64,000 nucleotides of DNA from Dromiciops gliroides (lineage: Eukaryota; Chordata; Mammalia; Microbiotheria; Microbiotheriidae), in assembly GCF_019393635.1 (NCBI RefSeq), contig NC_057863.1, positions 37,984,857-38,048,856 on the forward strand, in the 5' to 3' direction. Shown here piece after piece: positions 21,840 through 33,224 of the stretch (its first letter is position 1; each line of letters opens with the position of its first letter). Below the pieces are notes generated by a model. It did not search any database, was not told where the DNA came from, and was given only the letters and a program-made list of their open reading frames with translations. A program made the translations under genes and the position numbers.

Positions 21840-23150
21840 ATATTTACAAAATAAATACAAGGTGATTTGGAGAATGAAGGTACTAACAGCCCTCATGAAT
21901 AAATAGCTACATACAAGATAAATACAAAAAGATTTGAAGAGAAGATACTAACTAATTTGGAAGGACTTTATGTATAAGGTGATGCTTGAATTGAGGGTAA
22001 AAAAGAAACCAAGGGATTTTTAGAGACAAAGGTGGGGAGGGAGTAGGTACTGGGTGAGTATGTAGGCATGGAAATGAGAAATCTCTGAATTGCTGTTTTG
22101 GGAACAGTAAGAAGGCCAGCCTGACTAGAACACAGAATAGGTGAAAGGAAGGAATGTATAATATTAGTTGTAAATGTTGTTAAATACCAAACTTAATATT
22201 TTCCATCCACTTCTAGAGGCAGTAGAGAGCCAGTGGGTTTTCTTGAGAAGGAGAGTGAAATGGTTCAACATGTACTTTAAGAAATTCACTTCAGTAACTG
22301 TGTGGAAGATGGATGGGAGAGGAGAAACACTTAGGACAAGGGAACCAGCTAGGAGCTTACTACAATAGACCTGGTGAGAAGTGATTAGGATTGAAATAGG
22401 GTGGGTGGCTACGTGAGTGTAGACAAAGGATTTTATGTGAGAGATGTGATGGAGAGAAAAATGATACAATTTGGCAATCAGGTGAACATGTGAAGGAAGG
22501 GAGAGGGAGGAGTTTAGGATTCTGCCGAGTTTATGAATTTTGGTTGTTGTCTATGAAGATGGTGCTGTCCTTAATGGTAATAAGATGTTCTGTTTTTGAG
22601 TTTGAGATGCCTACAAGCTATCCTATCAGAAATATCCAAAAAGCAATATGTGATACCGGATGGGAGCTTAGAGGAGACAAAAGAACTAGGCATATAGAGT
22701 TGGGAATCATCTGCATAGGAATGAAAACTGAACCTGTGGGAATTGATGAAATATCAAAGTAACATCTACAGAGAGAGAGGAGAAAGAGGCCTAGGACAGA
22801 GACTTAGCTAACAGTTGCAGTAAGAGTGGGTGATCTGGGGGGCAGCTAGGTCACACAGTGGATAAAGCACTGACCCTGGATGCAGGAGGACCCGAGTTCA
22901 AATCCAGCCTCAGACACTTGACACTTACTAGCTGTGTGACCCTGGGCAAGCCACTTAACCCCCATTGCCCCACAAAAAAAAAAAACAAAACCAACAAACA
23001 AACAAACAGTTAGGAGGAGATAGTGGTGTCAGGAAAACTCAGAGAGGAGATAATATCCAGGAGAAGAGGGTAATCAATAGTGCCAAATGTGGCAGAGAAG
23101 ACAAAGAGGATGAGGACAGAGAAAAGGTTATTAGATACTATTCTGTTATC
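21840..23150 (-). mobile_element. L2 LINE, antisense
   Basis: Runs from the L2 3' region ('atgcttgaattgagg', 'agagccagtgggttttct') to the RT region ('atagagttgggaatcatctgcatag' and 'gtaatcaatagtgccaaatgtggcagag'). It is collinear with the L2 at 1518-5760 and carries a SINE at 22838-23007. It has many stops and is inactive. Confidence 0.75.
22838..23007 (+). mobile_element. CORE-SINE in antisense L2
   Basis: A full-length copy; the usual 'aggtggcac' in the head reads 'aggtcacac'. The tail is A-rich with CAAA units. I could not find a convincing TSD. Confidence 0.88.
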
Positions 23151-24110
23151 ACTTTAAAAATAATGTGTATGAAAACACCCAACGTAACCATCTTCAGACA
23201 CCTCTGAGAAAATGGGTCTCTACATCATAAATAACATGATTATTAAAAGACCATTCTTAAAATAATTAAAAGATGATCTATTTTCAATTTTCAGAAACCT
23301 ATAAACACTTTATGGCATGATTGTTGGTAATGTTAAAATCTATCATATTTTTTAAAGAGGTGCTGTCAATTACCTTTTAAATACTTGTCATTTTTCTCCC
23401 TGCATGATAGACTCTGAAGGGACTGAAAAACAAAGTTTATTTCCTTTCCAATTTTTCTTTTCCCTTTCAGCAAGTGCTGATTATTCTCCCTTGTGTTTTG
23501 AATGGAGGCTGAAATCAATGTGGATTTTGGGTTTACTATTTGATTAGTGCACCTGAATCATTAATGATATGAGCTCAGCTCTTAAAATAGTTTGAATAAA
23601 GTGCTGCTGTCACTGAGCAAGTAAGAGAAGATCAACAATGTGAGCCATCCTTTCTGCGCATAAATATTAACCATTACCCAGTGCACAAGTTTTTGTTTTC
23701 CCTGCATATGTGCTAGGGTTTGGTGCCCAAAGAGAACCCATCTTTATGTAGGCAGACACTGAAAGTTTTCCTTAGTGAATAAAAGATGGGGACTCTCTTG
23801 TCCAGGTTCTCTCCTTCTACACGGCTTTCCTGAAGGGCCAATGGGTTTTAATTGTGGTCTGTAGTACACTGTTGCTTGCAGATGAACAGGGCTGCTCTCT
23901 CCTTTTCTTCCTTGGCCTTTCCTTGGTCAAGAAACACTGAACTTGCTAAAATATGTCTGCCTAAACCCAACTCTAAGAGGCCTGAGAAGAACAGGACTTT
24001 ATACCTCATGATTAAATAAAACCCTTGTTTTGAGGAGCTCCAAGTATTTACTTCCATGCTCATAATCTCATCAGTGGGTATAGATCAAAGCTAATCTACT
24101 CTTCCTAACT
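23151..24110. other. non-repetitive island, possible conserved noncoding DNA
   Basis: From about 23400 to 23800 there is no recognisable repeat. The sequence contains clustered homeodomain-like and bZIP-like words ('tgattagtgcacctgaatc', 'attaatgatatgagctcagc', 'gcataaatattaacc'). No open frame looks coding. Conservation cannot be tested here. Confidence 0.35.
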
Positions 24111-24114
24111 TGTA

Positions 24115-24235
24115 ATTGACACTGTATGATCCTGGGCAAGCTCTCTGTACCTCAGTTTTACCATCTTCAATGTGAGGCAATTATATCTGAAGGCCCCCAA
24201 ATATTCTCCAGATCTAAAACTGTATTCCTGTGTCT
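24115..24235 (+). repeat. MIR fragment
   Basis: 'gatcctgggcaagctctctgtacctcagttttacc' is MIR core plus 3' end. Confidence 0.6.
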
Positions 24236-24379
24236 GTGCATACATTTTATGAAGGATTTGGCTTTTTTAGTCTGTCCGTATGGTAATGCTTCATTCTTGA
24301 CATGTGATACTACTATTTCTTGTGCCAAGTTATCATTGATAATGTTTTAGCCTATGTATACACACCGGGACCTAGAATC

Positions 24380-24887
24380 CAACAAAATGGCTACTATCAA
24401 GTGCTAGCCTAGGTGCTGGTGATGCAAAGGTAAGAGAAAGAGCTTAACATTTGAACACTGGGGTCAGACAACTTGGACACATGCATGGAAATACCATAGG
24501 CATAGCAACAAGAAAACAAAGAAATTTCAAGGGTGGAGAATCCAACAATTTGCAAAAATCAAAAAAGCCTCCTTTAGGACACAGCCCTTCAACTGAGGCT
24601 TGAAGAAAGCTAGGTGTTCCAAGCAGAAGAGGTGAGGAAGAGGATGCATTTTAACCATGAGAACAGTCCAAATAACAGCATGGAGGCAGGAAAGGGAACA
24701 TTAGCAAATAGGCCTATTTAATTATAATTAGAGTGCGTAAAGAACACACTCTATGTAATCAGCCTATAAAGATAGTTTGGAAAAAAAAGATCCTGAAGGG
24801 CTTTTGATGTCAACCAGGTGGGTTTCTAGTTAGTTCTGGAGCCAATAGAGAGAAGCCACAGGTTCTTCAGAAGGGAAGTGAAATGGT
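24380..24887 (-). mobile_element. L2 3' region, antisense
   Basis: 'caagtgctagcctaggtgctggtgatgc', 'aactgaggcttgaagaaagctaggtgttcc', 'agaagaggtgaggaagagg' and 'gaagccacaggttcttcag' follow the antisense L2 order. A SINE interrupts it at the right end. Confidence 0.7.
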
Positions 24888-24902
24888 AAGACATATCATA
24901 GA

Positions 24903-25049
24903 GGGCAGCTAGGTGGCACAGTGGATAAAGCACTGGCCCTGGATTCAGGAGAACCTGAGTTCAAATCCAGCCTCAGACACTTGACACTTAGTAGCTGTGT
25001 GACCCTGGGCAAGTCACTTAACCCTCATCGCCTTGCCCCCCCCCAAAAA
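24903..25049 (+). mobile_element. CORE-SINE in antisense L2
   Basis: A full-length copy with a C-run before the A tail. The perfect 15-bp TSD is AAGACATATCATAGA at 24888-24902 and 25050-25064. Confidence 0.94.
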
Positions 25050-25392
25050 AAGACATATCATAGAAAAATAATAATAATAATTTGTTTGTATACAATGAAT
25101 TTATGATTGACTTTTCCCATAACAATCCAGAGAGGTAGGCAGTTCAGACATTCAATTCAATGCTATGGATCAAAGAAAAAAAAAAACAAATAAAAAGAGG
25201 CCGTCCCTGTAAGAAGCTTGTGTGCTATTTTGGTGGGGAGAGAAATTGAATTTGTATGCAATAATAATGCAAATTCAACCAACCATAAATCAATAAGCAT
25301 TTAAGTGTCTACTATGAGCCAGACACTGTTCTAGGTTCTAGGGATACAAATACAAATTGAAACAATCCTTGTCCTCAAGAGGCAGAAATTCT

Positions 25393-25488
25393 TTTTAAAA
25401 AAATGAACTTTTAAAAAAAATTTTGAGTTCCAAATTCTATTCCCCATTCCTCCCTTCCCTCCCCATCCCTGAGTTAGTAAGCAAATAG

Positions 25489-25549
<61 letters not shown>

Positions 25550-26474
25550 ATTATGTGAAACATAACCATATTAGTCATTTTGTATAAGAAAGCTTAGATT
25601 AAAAGAAAAATGAAAGAAAGTGAAAATAGCATGCTTCAGTTTTTGTTCAATTAATATCAGTTCTTTCTTTGGAGGTAGATAGTACATTTCATCATTAGTC
25701 CTTTGGGTTTGTCTTGGATCATTGTATTGCTGGAAATAGTTAAATCATTCAGAGTTCTTCATCAAACAATATTGCTGTCACTGTGCACAACGTTCTCCTG
25801 GTTCTGCCCACTTCACCATACATCAGTTCATATAAGTCTTTCCATGCCTTTCTGTAATTTACCTATATATCATTTCTTATAGCACAATAATATTCCATCT
25901 CAATCATATACCACAACTTGTTTAGCCATTCCCCAATTGATGGGCATTATTTTGATTTCCAATTCTTAGCCATCACAAAAAGAGCTCCTATAAATATTTA
26001 TTGTATAAATAGGTCGGTTTTTTTGGTTCTGGACGATGTCTATGGGATATAAACCTTGCAGTAGTATTACTGGATCAAAGTGTAAGCACATTTTGATAGC
26101 CTTTTGGGCATAGTTCCAAATTGCTCTCTAGAATTGTTGGATCTGTTCATAACTTTACAAACAGTGGATTAGCATCCTAGTTTCCCCCCATCTGCTTCAA
26201 CATCCAATATTTTCCTTTTCTTATATGTTAGCTACTCTGAGAGGTGTTAGGTGATACCTCAGAGTTGTTTCAATTTACATTTCTCTTATCAATACTGATC
26301 TAGAGCATTTTTCATATGACTATTGATAGGTTTGATTTCTTCGCCTGAAAAACTGCTTGTTCATATCCTTTGACCATTTATCAATTGGGGAATGACTTGT
26401 ATTTTCATAAATTTGATTCATTTCTCTATATATTTGAAAATTGAGGCCTTTGTCCAAAATTATTTCCCAGTTTT
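25393..26474 (-). mobile_element. 5'-truncated L1, antisense
   Basis: Minus-strand L1 from part of ORF2 to the 3' end. Landmarks are 'cattccccaattgatgggca', 'aaacttgcagtagtattactgg'-like text near 26050, 'gttccaaattgctctctagaatt' and 'tatcaattggggaatgactt'. A 15-bp TSD with two mismatches flanks it: AGAGGCAGAAATTCT (25378-25392) and AGAAGCAGACATTCT (26475-26489). A (TA)n microsatellite lies in its 3'UTR. Confidence 0.87.
25494..25546. repeat. (TA)n microsatellite
   Basis: About 53 bp of TA dinucleotide within the L1 3'UTR. It is probably expanded from 'gtgtatatat'. Confidence 0.96.
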
Positions 26475-26489
26475 AGAAGCAGACATTCT

Positions 26490-26635
26490 GGGGGCAGCTA
26501 GGTGGCACAGTGGATAAAGCACTGGCCCTGGATTCAGGGGTACCTGAGTTCAAATCCAGCCTCAGACACTTGACACTTACTAGCTGTGTGACCCTGGGCA
26601 AGTCACTTAACCCTGCCTTGCCCCCCCCCAAAAAA
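26490..26635 (+). mobile_element. CORE-SINE at the L1 3' junction
   Basis: A full-length copy with a C-run before the A tail. The TSD AGAAGCAGACATTCT (26475-26489 and 26636-26650) uses the same 15-bp target that the preceding L1 had already duplicated. Confidence 0.94.
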
Positions 26636-27059
26636 AGAAGCAGACATTCTAATGGGGGTAGAGGGGATGACATGTGCACATATAAAATAAGAATATGTAA
26701 TATAAGCACAAGGCAACTTGGGGAGAAGGGAAATGTAACACTAGGTTCTAGAAGAGAGGAATGGTGAAATGTTTCATGTAGGAGGTGGTGCTTGAGTTGG
26801 TCTTCAGAAGCAACTAGGGATCCCAAAAGGTAGAGAGGAGGAGGGTGTAAATTCTATCCATGGGTTTGGGAAAGCAGCTTGCACAAAAGACAAGAGATGG
26901 AAGGTGGAATGTTGTATGTGAGAAAAGTAAAGAGGCCAGTTGGGTTGGGTTGAAATGCATGTGAAAGGGAATAATAGAATAAGGCTAAAGAGGTTGGTTT
27001 AGAACCAGCATGTGAAAAGATTTAAAAGCCAAATGGAAGGAGCTATTAGAAACTGACAT

Positions 27060-27260
27060 TCAAGTTGTGTGCCCAGAGCCACACAGCTCATAAGTGTTAG
27101 AGCCAGATTTAGGATCCATATATTATGATTTCATACTTGTAGGACTTTGGGAAAATCTCTTCACCTTTCTGGGAATCATTTTCTTTATCTACAAAAGTAT
27201 GATTTTGTACTAGATGTCCCTTGATGTCCACTGCAGCTCCAAATTTTTAATCCTCTGATT
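27060..27260. repeat. two MIR fragments in opposite orientations
   Basis: 'agagccacacagctcataagtgttag' is reverse MIR. The following 'tgtaggactttgggaaaatctcttcacctttctgg' is forward MIR. Confidence 0.55.
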
Positions 27261-28169
27261 CTATCCCTACAAATCTCATGCTGATGATAAGACATTTTCT
27301 TTAGTGCCATAAAATTGATTTTGTTTCCTTTCTTGAGTCATTGATGGAGCCAAAAACTTTGGTGGAGAGAACTTTCTTTTTTGTCTCTTTAGCAGACCTC
27401 AATATGTTAGGAAGGCCCTTTGTGGTGAATGCATAGGAGTCCATGGATCAGGATGGGCAATCATGGAAGCATTGAGACCAGTGTTGTTGAAAGGGGCTTT
27501 CAAATCAACAGCCCAGGGATTCATTGGTGTGCATAGCAATGTGACAGAGCACATGTTTTTATTCTTTTTAATTATATAAAAATTTCCTGTTTCCATAGAG
27601 TTAATGTAATTTCTCCTATGAGTCACTGAAATCCACTTAAAAATGGACATTCCTAGCAAAAGAAAGAATCAGTGTTAGTGTTTGAAACACATGCAGGTAT
27701 AATGGTTAAGTAAAGAAACCAATCATGGCCTTCTTCCTGGAAAAATGCAACACATAAGACTTGAGAATAAGAAAGAGTGGGAGGTTATAGCCAAGATAAA
27801 TTGTGTAAAGATTCCAAATTGGAGTGTAATGAGAAGGTTTCATTTGGCTTTAAACCTGCCTATCAATAAGCTTGGAATCACCATAGTGGAATGTTGTCAG
27901 TGGCCTCCTTAGACAGTTCTTCTTTTAGGAATGGCAGGAACTAATGAATTTTTCAGACTTGTGTCTAGTTTTTATTATACTCCTATACAACCTTTATTAT
28001 ACTCCTACAGAGTCTGGGTTTTATGGATTGTGCTATCAAGAGTAGGCCAAGGATGCCAGTGATTCTCATTGAGTCATATATTTTATAACTTTATAATACA
28101 GGATTTTCAACTCGCCTGGTCCAGAGAATGCAGTCAAATGCCAGGCCCAACCTTAGCCTTCTGGATTCA
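27261..28169. other. low-repeat stretch, no gene seen
   Basis: No identifiable LINE, SINE or LTR. It contains a small direct repeat of 'tttattatactcctac' near 27970-28010. The minus frame at 27399-27659 has no recognised homology. Confidence 0.35.
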
Positions 28170-28320
28170 ATTCAGTGAAATCAACAAAGCCTTATCAGTT
28201 GATTATTATGAGCCAAGAACTAAGTGCATGGATACAAAGGTAGAAATGAAATAGTCCCAGCCCTTAAGAAGATAACATTCTACTGGAAGAATACAACACA
28301 TATGAAATATGTACGATTAC
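28170..28320 (-). repeat. L2 3' end, antisense
   Basis: 'tcaacaaagccttatcagttgattattatgagcc' and 'agcccttaagaagataacattctactggaag' are in antisense L2 order. Confidence 0.65.
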
Positions 28321-28329
28321 ATGGGAAGA

Positions 28330-28520
28330 ATCATGCTATAGTGAAAGAACACTAGGCCTGGAGTCAGAGGATGTGGGTTAACGTTCTTTCCAATGCTTGT
28401 TACCTGTGAGATTAGACAAGTCAATTTATTACTTTAAGCCTCAGTTTTCTCATTTATAAAATGAGTGGGATGAACTAGAGGTTCTCAGAGGTTCTTTCCA
28501 GCTCTAGAACCATGATCCTA
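28330..28520 (+). repeat. MIR
   Basis: 'gctatagtgaaagaacactaggcctggagtcagagg' through 'tcatttataaaatgagtggg' and 'tttccagctctagaa'. Confidence 0.8.
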
Positions 28521-28589
28521 AATACAAAATAATTTCAGAAAGGAAAGACCAAGTGATAAATGGGACAGAAGGGGAGGAATGATAGAAAT

Positions 28590-28720
28590 TTTGATCTAGA
28601 GGATTGTTAGAGATTACGTAGATAAAACTTCTCATTTTACAGATGAGGCAACTGAGATGCAGAGGAGTGAAATGACTTGCATGACGTCACATATCTAGAT
28701 TATGACAAAGATGTGACTAA
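28590..28720 (-). repeat. MIR, antisense
   Basis: 'ctcattttacagatgaggcaactgag' followed by 'gaaatgacttgcatgacgtcacat'. Confidence 0.7.
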
Positions 28721-28925
28721 AGCACACAAGTCCCTTTTCTCTTTCACTATGTCACAATGCATCTACATGAGTACACATGACTAGTCAGGCATATTACTGA
28801 ACATCTTATCATGTGACAATTTGAAACTGTCCCCATATCATAGTAGGAAAAAACCAAACACTTGGCAAGTGTTAAAGCCATCAGTTGAATCTTGTTAGAG
28901 AACAGTTTGGCAGTATCAGTATCAT

Positions 28926-29040
28926 AAGATATAGTGCTGGAAAGGAACTCAGAGATCAAGATATGCCCTCTGTTCCCCAAACACAGACTACGATGACCAC
29001 CGCCATTTTACAGAGGAGGAAAAGGAGGATTTGGGAAGCT
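28926..29040 (-). repeat. MIR fragment, antisense
   Basis: 'gatatagtgctggaaaggaactcagagatcaag' and 'attttacagaggaggaaaa' are reverse-MIR. Confidence 0.6.
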
Positions 29041-29269
29041 TACTTTCTGTAGGCATTAATACATGAGTTTTTCATTCATTCACTTATGAAAGGATGGCCC
29101 TCTGACAGGTCCTTCATTTGGGTTCCCTCCAGGGTTTGGCTGATGCATATCTATACTGAATACACATTTCTTGGGAGACTTGGGGGACTTCCAGGATGGT
29201 AGAATTGTTTGCACACAGGTCTCTTTCTATGGTATGGAACATTTCAAGTACTGTTCTTTATCAAATAAA

Positions 29270-29465
29270 ATCATGGAGTCTCTTAGACATCTTAGGCTAG
29301 AGTTGAGTTCTCTTTCTTTGAACTTCTTAAAATCCTCTGTCAAACCCCTCCTATCTACCCATGATGTGTAACTTGTGTTATAATTATGTTTAAATGTCTC
29401 ACCTTCACCTGAACTCAGATAGATTATAAGCTGCTTAAATGTAGGGATTGAATCAATTGTCATAG
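29270..29465 (+). repeat. L2 3' region, diverged
   Basis: 'gataatc..'-free but collinear L2 3' text: 'ccttcacctgaactcagatagattataagctgcttaaatgtagggattg'-type words in order. It is a weak match. Confidence 0.4.
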
Positions 29466-29790
29466 AATCACAGAGATGTGACTAGTAATTCTGGTGCCAG
29501 GGGAAAATATGGCTGAATTGAGGTCAGGGAGCAGCAGTATGAAGGATAATTAATCTGTACCAAATGGGTGCAGTTATGGGAAAGAGATGGAGTACATCCC
29601 TTGGAAAGCACAATGACATCCTCAAAGAGGGTGCTGTGTGGCATGAGCATAACAGGGAAGTATATCAAGGGAGATAAAGGATCAGAAGGCATAGAAACAT
29701 TGGGCCAGAGGGCTATGTCGGTGTGCTCCCACATGACAGTGCCCTGGGACAAATGCTTTGATTGTCCCATCCTAGGTACCCTTTTGAATA
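29466..29790. other. unassigned, no gene seen
   Basis: Overlapping open frames on both strands (29468-29824 minus, 29568-29816 plus) of ordinary composition. I recognise no domain. A dual-strand open stretch this short is expected by chance. Confidence 0.35.
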
Positions 29791-29794
29791 TAGA

Positions 29795-29900
29795 TTTGGA
29801 ACTAGCAAGAAACTGAGATGTCATCTAGTCCAACTCCCTCATTCTATAAACGAGGATATTAAGGCCCAGAGAAGGTCTCACAAACAGTAGCCAAAATGAA
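29795..29900 (-). repeat. MIR fragment, antisense
   Basis: 'gatgtcatctagtccaactccctcattc' and 'aaggcccagagaagg' are reverse-MIR. Confidence 0.65.
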
Positions 29901-29954
29901 ATTGGAATCCAGCTCCAATGTTGTTGTGTTTTTTTCCTATTGCTTCCAGCTGCA

Positions 29955-30100
29955 TGGGAAAAATCTTCAATAAATACTTCTTGACTCTTTCTATGTGCAA
30001 GGCACTTGAAGTGAATGCAATAGGCACAAGACAGGGTCCTGGTACTCAAGGAGCTTATCATCCAGTTGATGAGACAAGACTTTTCCCAAAGGATGGGAGA
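29955..30100 (-). repeat. L2 3' end, antisense
   Basis: 'tcaataaatacttcttgac', 'tctatgtgcaaggcac' and 'tactcaaggagcttatcatcc'. Confidence 0.7.
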
Positions 30101-30239
30101 AGTTGTCCAACAATAGAGATATCACTAACAGTTCAAGATAGAAAACATACAAACAAAAATAAAGTCAATCATTATTTTGGTGTAGAACACAGGACTTGGA
30201 GGTAGAATATTCTTCCCACAATTTACCTTGCATATATTT

Positions 30240-30387
30240 GTTTGTTTGTTTTTTTATTGGGGGAGGTAGCAATGGGGGTTAAGTGACTTGCCCAGGGTCA
30301 CACAACTAGTAAGTGTCAAGTGTCTGAGGCCTGATTTGAACTCAGGTACTCCTAAATCCAGGGCCACTGCACCACCTAGCTTGCCCC
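30240..30387 (-). mobile_element. CORE-SINE, minus strand, internally deleted
   Basis: Lacks the 'ggtgctctatc' block between 'ccagggcc' and 'actgcaccacc'. The 15-bp TSD with one mismatch is ACCTTGCATATATTT (30225-30239) and ACCTTGCATTTATTT (30388-30402). Confidence 0.9.
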
Positions 30388-30454
30388 ACCTTGCATTTAT
30401 TTTTAGTATATTTTGTATATGCTTATATATATGTTATCTCCCTTGATAAAATAT

Positions 30455-30545
30455 GATAAAACTTTGGGAAGGTAGACTAACCTCTCTGGGCCTTAGTTTT
30501 CTCATCAATAAAATGAGAAGTAGAATTAAATGATTTATAATGTAT
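30455..30545 (+). repeat. MIR 3' fragment
   Basis: 'taacctctctgggccttagttttctcatcaataaaatgag'. Confidence 0.65.
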
Positions 30546-30551
30546 CTTTCA

Positions 30552-30812
30552 GGGCAGCTAAATAGCTTTGTGTCTAGAGCTCTAGACCTAGAGTCAAGAA
30601 AACCTGAACTCAAATTTGGTCTCAGATACATACTAACTGTGTGAACCTGGGCAAGTCACTTAACCATGTTTGCCTCAGTTTCCACATCTGTGAAATGAGC
30701 TGGAGAAGAAAATGTCAAACCACTCCAGTATTTTTCCCAAGAAAACCTCAAATGGGGTCACAAAGAGTCAGACATGACTGGAACACCTGAATGACAACAA
30801 TAATAAATGTTT
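30552..30812 (+). mobile_element. CORE-SINE with RTE tail (composite)
   Basis: The tRNA/CORE head ('cagggcagctaaatagc', 'tgtgtgaacctgggcaagtc') is joined to an RTE/BovB-like 3' end ('aaaccactccagtattt', 'ggggtcacaaagagtcagacatgactgg', 'acaacaataataa'). It would be mobilised by an RTE, not L1. An imperfect TSD near 'aatgtatctttc' / 'aatgtttcttc' is visible. Confidence 0.8.
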
Positions 30813-31079
30813 CTTCTATATCTAACTGTATGATCCCAAGACTTTGGGCAGTTTGGTGGTAGCTGGTAGAGAAGTCAAGTCAAAGGAGAGATTATCAATT
30901 TGGAGTAGTCAGAGAAGGATTCATGGAAATTTCATTTTATTTGAGTATTTCAGCAAGACATTCAACATGTTTAAATATGTTTGTTAGGAGAAGATAGGGA
31001 CATAAAGGTCAAATAGGAGCCAAGTTAGGTAAAATTACAACCATCTGAGAAACTAAAACCAGAGTTGTGATGGATGGTG

Positions 31080-31960
31080 GAATAACCTGAAAAATGGTTC
31101 CCAGTGGAGTACCCCATGAAATTCCTTCCCTCTGCTCTCTTAAGAGGTTCTTACCAATGACTTAGAGGATCGCATAGATGATGGCATGCTCAGTTTTAGA
31201 ACTAGAAGTCATAGCCAAAAACAATTGTTAATATATGGGATAAAAGAATAAAAATATTCCCCCAATTCCAATAGGTAGTCATATAATTAGGGCTTTTTAA
31301 AAAATCAATTACATATATTCAGAAAACAGCAGGAAACTAGTTCACTCAAAACAAATATTCAAGCAAACCAAACCACCTGGGGAACTGAGCAGACTAATAA
31401 TCTAATCTAAGTTCATGTAACATGGAATGCAGAAAAGAAATAATGCGATCTTCAGTGGGATTAATAGAAACATCATGTCCAGAATAAAAGGAGATTACAT
31501 CGCATTGCATGCTCTTCTAAAGTATTGTTTTGGTTTCAACTACATTTTAGAAAAGAGTCCGACAAGATACAGCATGTTCAGGAGAGGGAAACCAGAATGG
31601 TGAAGGGAGCTAGAAGCCATGCCATACAATTCATCTGAAGAAACTTGAGAAGAATTGGAAGTTTCATGATAGGTATCTTCAAGCAGTTGAAGGGCAACCA
31701 TTGGGAAGATGGATTAGCATTATCCTGCTTGGCCCCAGAGAGCAGAGCTGGGGGGTGATGTTGAGAAGTTATAAAGAAACAAAATTCTAAAGAGGGAAAA
31801 TCATCTTTAAAAAATCAGTGCTATTGAAAAGTAGATGGGTTGTACAAAGAAATGATGAACTCTCCTACTCCTGGAAGCTTAGGTTGCAGTCTTTATAACT
31901 GGAAGAGGCCTTAGATCCTTTATACCAACTACATTTTATGCTTTATGTATTAGTAAGTAT
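31080..31960 (+). mobile_element. CR1/L3-like LINE, RT to 3' region
   Basis: 'gttcttaccaatgacttagaggat' and 'gatggcatgctcag' correspond to the RT segment. Later 'caggagagggaaaccagaatggtgaag', 'tcttcaagcagttgaagggc' and 'ctgcttggccccagagagcagagct' match the L3 3' part in order. It is heavily mutated. Confidence 0.7.
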
Positions 31961-32016
31961 AAAATAGATAAATAAAATGATTTCATTTTAAGTGAACATT
32001 AAATAAAACAAAGGAA

Positions 32017-32243
32017 TGTGTTGTTGTTTTTCAGTCATGTCCAACTCTTTGTGATGCCACACAGGGTTTTCTTGGCAAAGATACTGGAGGGGTTTGCAAT
32101 TTCCTTCTCCATCTTATTTTACAGATGAAGATTAGCCAAACACATAGCTAGGAAGTGTCTGAGGCCAGATTTGAATTCAGGAAGAGGAGTTTTCCTGACT
32201 TCAGGCCCAGTGCTCTATCCACTGTCCTACCTATCTTCCAAAG
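32017..32243 (-). mobile_element. CORE-SINE with RTE tail (composite), minus strand
   Basis: Starts with the reversed tail 'ttgttgttgtttttcagtcatgtcc', then 'ggttttcttggcaaag', and ends 'gtgctctatccactgtcctacctat'. The 9-bp TSD is ACAAAGGAA at 32008-32016 and 32244-32252. Confidence 0.82.
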
Positions 32244-32252
32244 ACAAAGGAA

Positions 32253-32595
32253 CAGTATATAGTATAAGTAAAATTCTAAAATAAAACACAAAGCAGAAAA
32301 TACAATATGAAATTCAAATAATCAAGTTAATTCATGGGGTCATTAATTTAAATATTTCCTACTGTGATACAGATAATAACCAATATGCTTCTGCCCACAC
32401 CATCCAATTTGATTCTTACCCATATCTTCCCAAAAGTCAGATGTAAGACTTACTCCTAATGTGCTGGTAACCTTCTTTGATTTCTTCTTCTGTCTTGAGG
32501 GGACCAGTATAGAACTCGGCTATCCACCTGGTATCTTGCTAACAGTGACCCTTGATACATGAATAGCTAGTCATCATCATCATCATTGTCTTCTT
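32253..32595. other. unassigned, A-rich, no gene seen
   Basis: Simple A-rich words (aaaataaaacac, aatacaatatg), then ordinary sequence. Nothing identifiable. Confidence 0.3.
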
Positions 32596-32599
32596 CATT

Positions 32600-32740
32600 T
32601 AAAAATTTTTTAATGTAATAAAAGTTTTTAATTATAATTTTGGGTTCCAATTTTTATACCTCCTTCCCTCCCTCCCCCCCCACCTCCCTGAGGTGGCAAG
32701 CAATAAGATATGGGTTATACATATATGATTATGCAAAGTA
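32600..32740 (-). mobile_element. short L1 3' end, antisense
   Basis: 'aatttttttaatg' (reversed tail), then 'ttttgggttccaatttttatacctcc', 'ctgaggtggcaagcaataagatatgggttata', collinear with the 3'UTR of the other antisense L1s. It is severely 5'-truncated. Confidence 0.75.
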
Positions 32741-32742
32741 TA

Positions 32743-32850
32743 CTCTCCTCCTCCTCTTCCTCCTCCTCCTCCTCCTCCTCCTCCTCCTTCTTCTTTTCCT
32801 TCTTCTTCCCCTTCTCCTCCTCCTCCTCTTGCTCCTCCTTTTCCTTTTAA
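32743..32850. repeat. (TCC)n/(TTC)n microsatellite
   Basis: An imperfect pyrimidine triplet tract directly after the L1 3'UTR fragment. Its plus-strand translation is a poly-Leu artefact. Confidence 0.95.
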
Positions 32851-32984
32851 TCATACATTTCCCTAAGGGCATTCTTTACTCCTATTCTTTGTTGGTTATA
32901 CCTTGCAGGTCATTTAGGTGACATGATAGAAAGAGACAGCAGGGGAAAAGGGAGGCAATATGGCCCCTGGCAAAAAAGAGATGG

Positions 32985-33185
32985 CTCTGGAGTCAGAAGA
33001 CCTGGGTGCATCCATATCCTGTTTCTGCTTACTACCTGCATGACCTAAGACTGGCTAGTTTGCTTCACTGGGCCTCAGTTTCTTCATCTGTAAAGTGTAG
33101 GGGTTGCCCAAGATACCCTCTAAGATCCCTTTCAGTCCTAGAACTTTTATCTTCTATGCTCTCTGATACCCATTTTTCATATCCC
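32985..33185 (+). repeat. MIR, nearly complete
   Basis: 'ggctctggagtcagaagacctgggtg' through 'gcctcagtttcttcatctgtaaagtg' and 'ccctttcagtcctagaa'. Confidence 0.85.
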
Positions 33186-33224
33186 TAGAGACTAAAAGGT
33201 CCTCCATTTTATAGCCATACAACA

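Larger units (their letters stand above)
25270..27050 (-). mobile_element. L2 3' region, antisense, interrupted by L1 and SINE
   Basis: The L2 terminus at 25270-25392 ('aataagcatttaagtgtctactatgagccag', 'gtcctcaagagg') resumes after the L1 and SINE at 26640 ('acattctaatgggggtag', 'taggaggtggtgcttgagttgg', 'gaaaagtaaagaggccag'). Confidence 0.75.

Noticed and set aside
32640..32921. Leucine-rich plus-strand frame resembling a membrane or signal segment
   Set aside because: Produced by the (TCC)n/(TTC)n microsatellite next to an L1 3'UTR.
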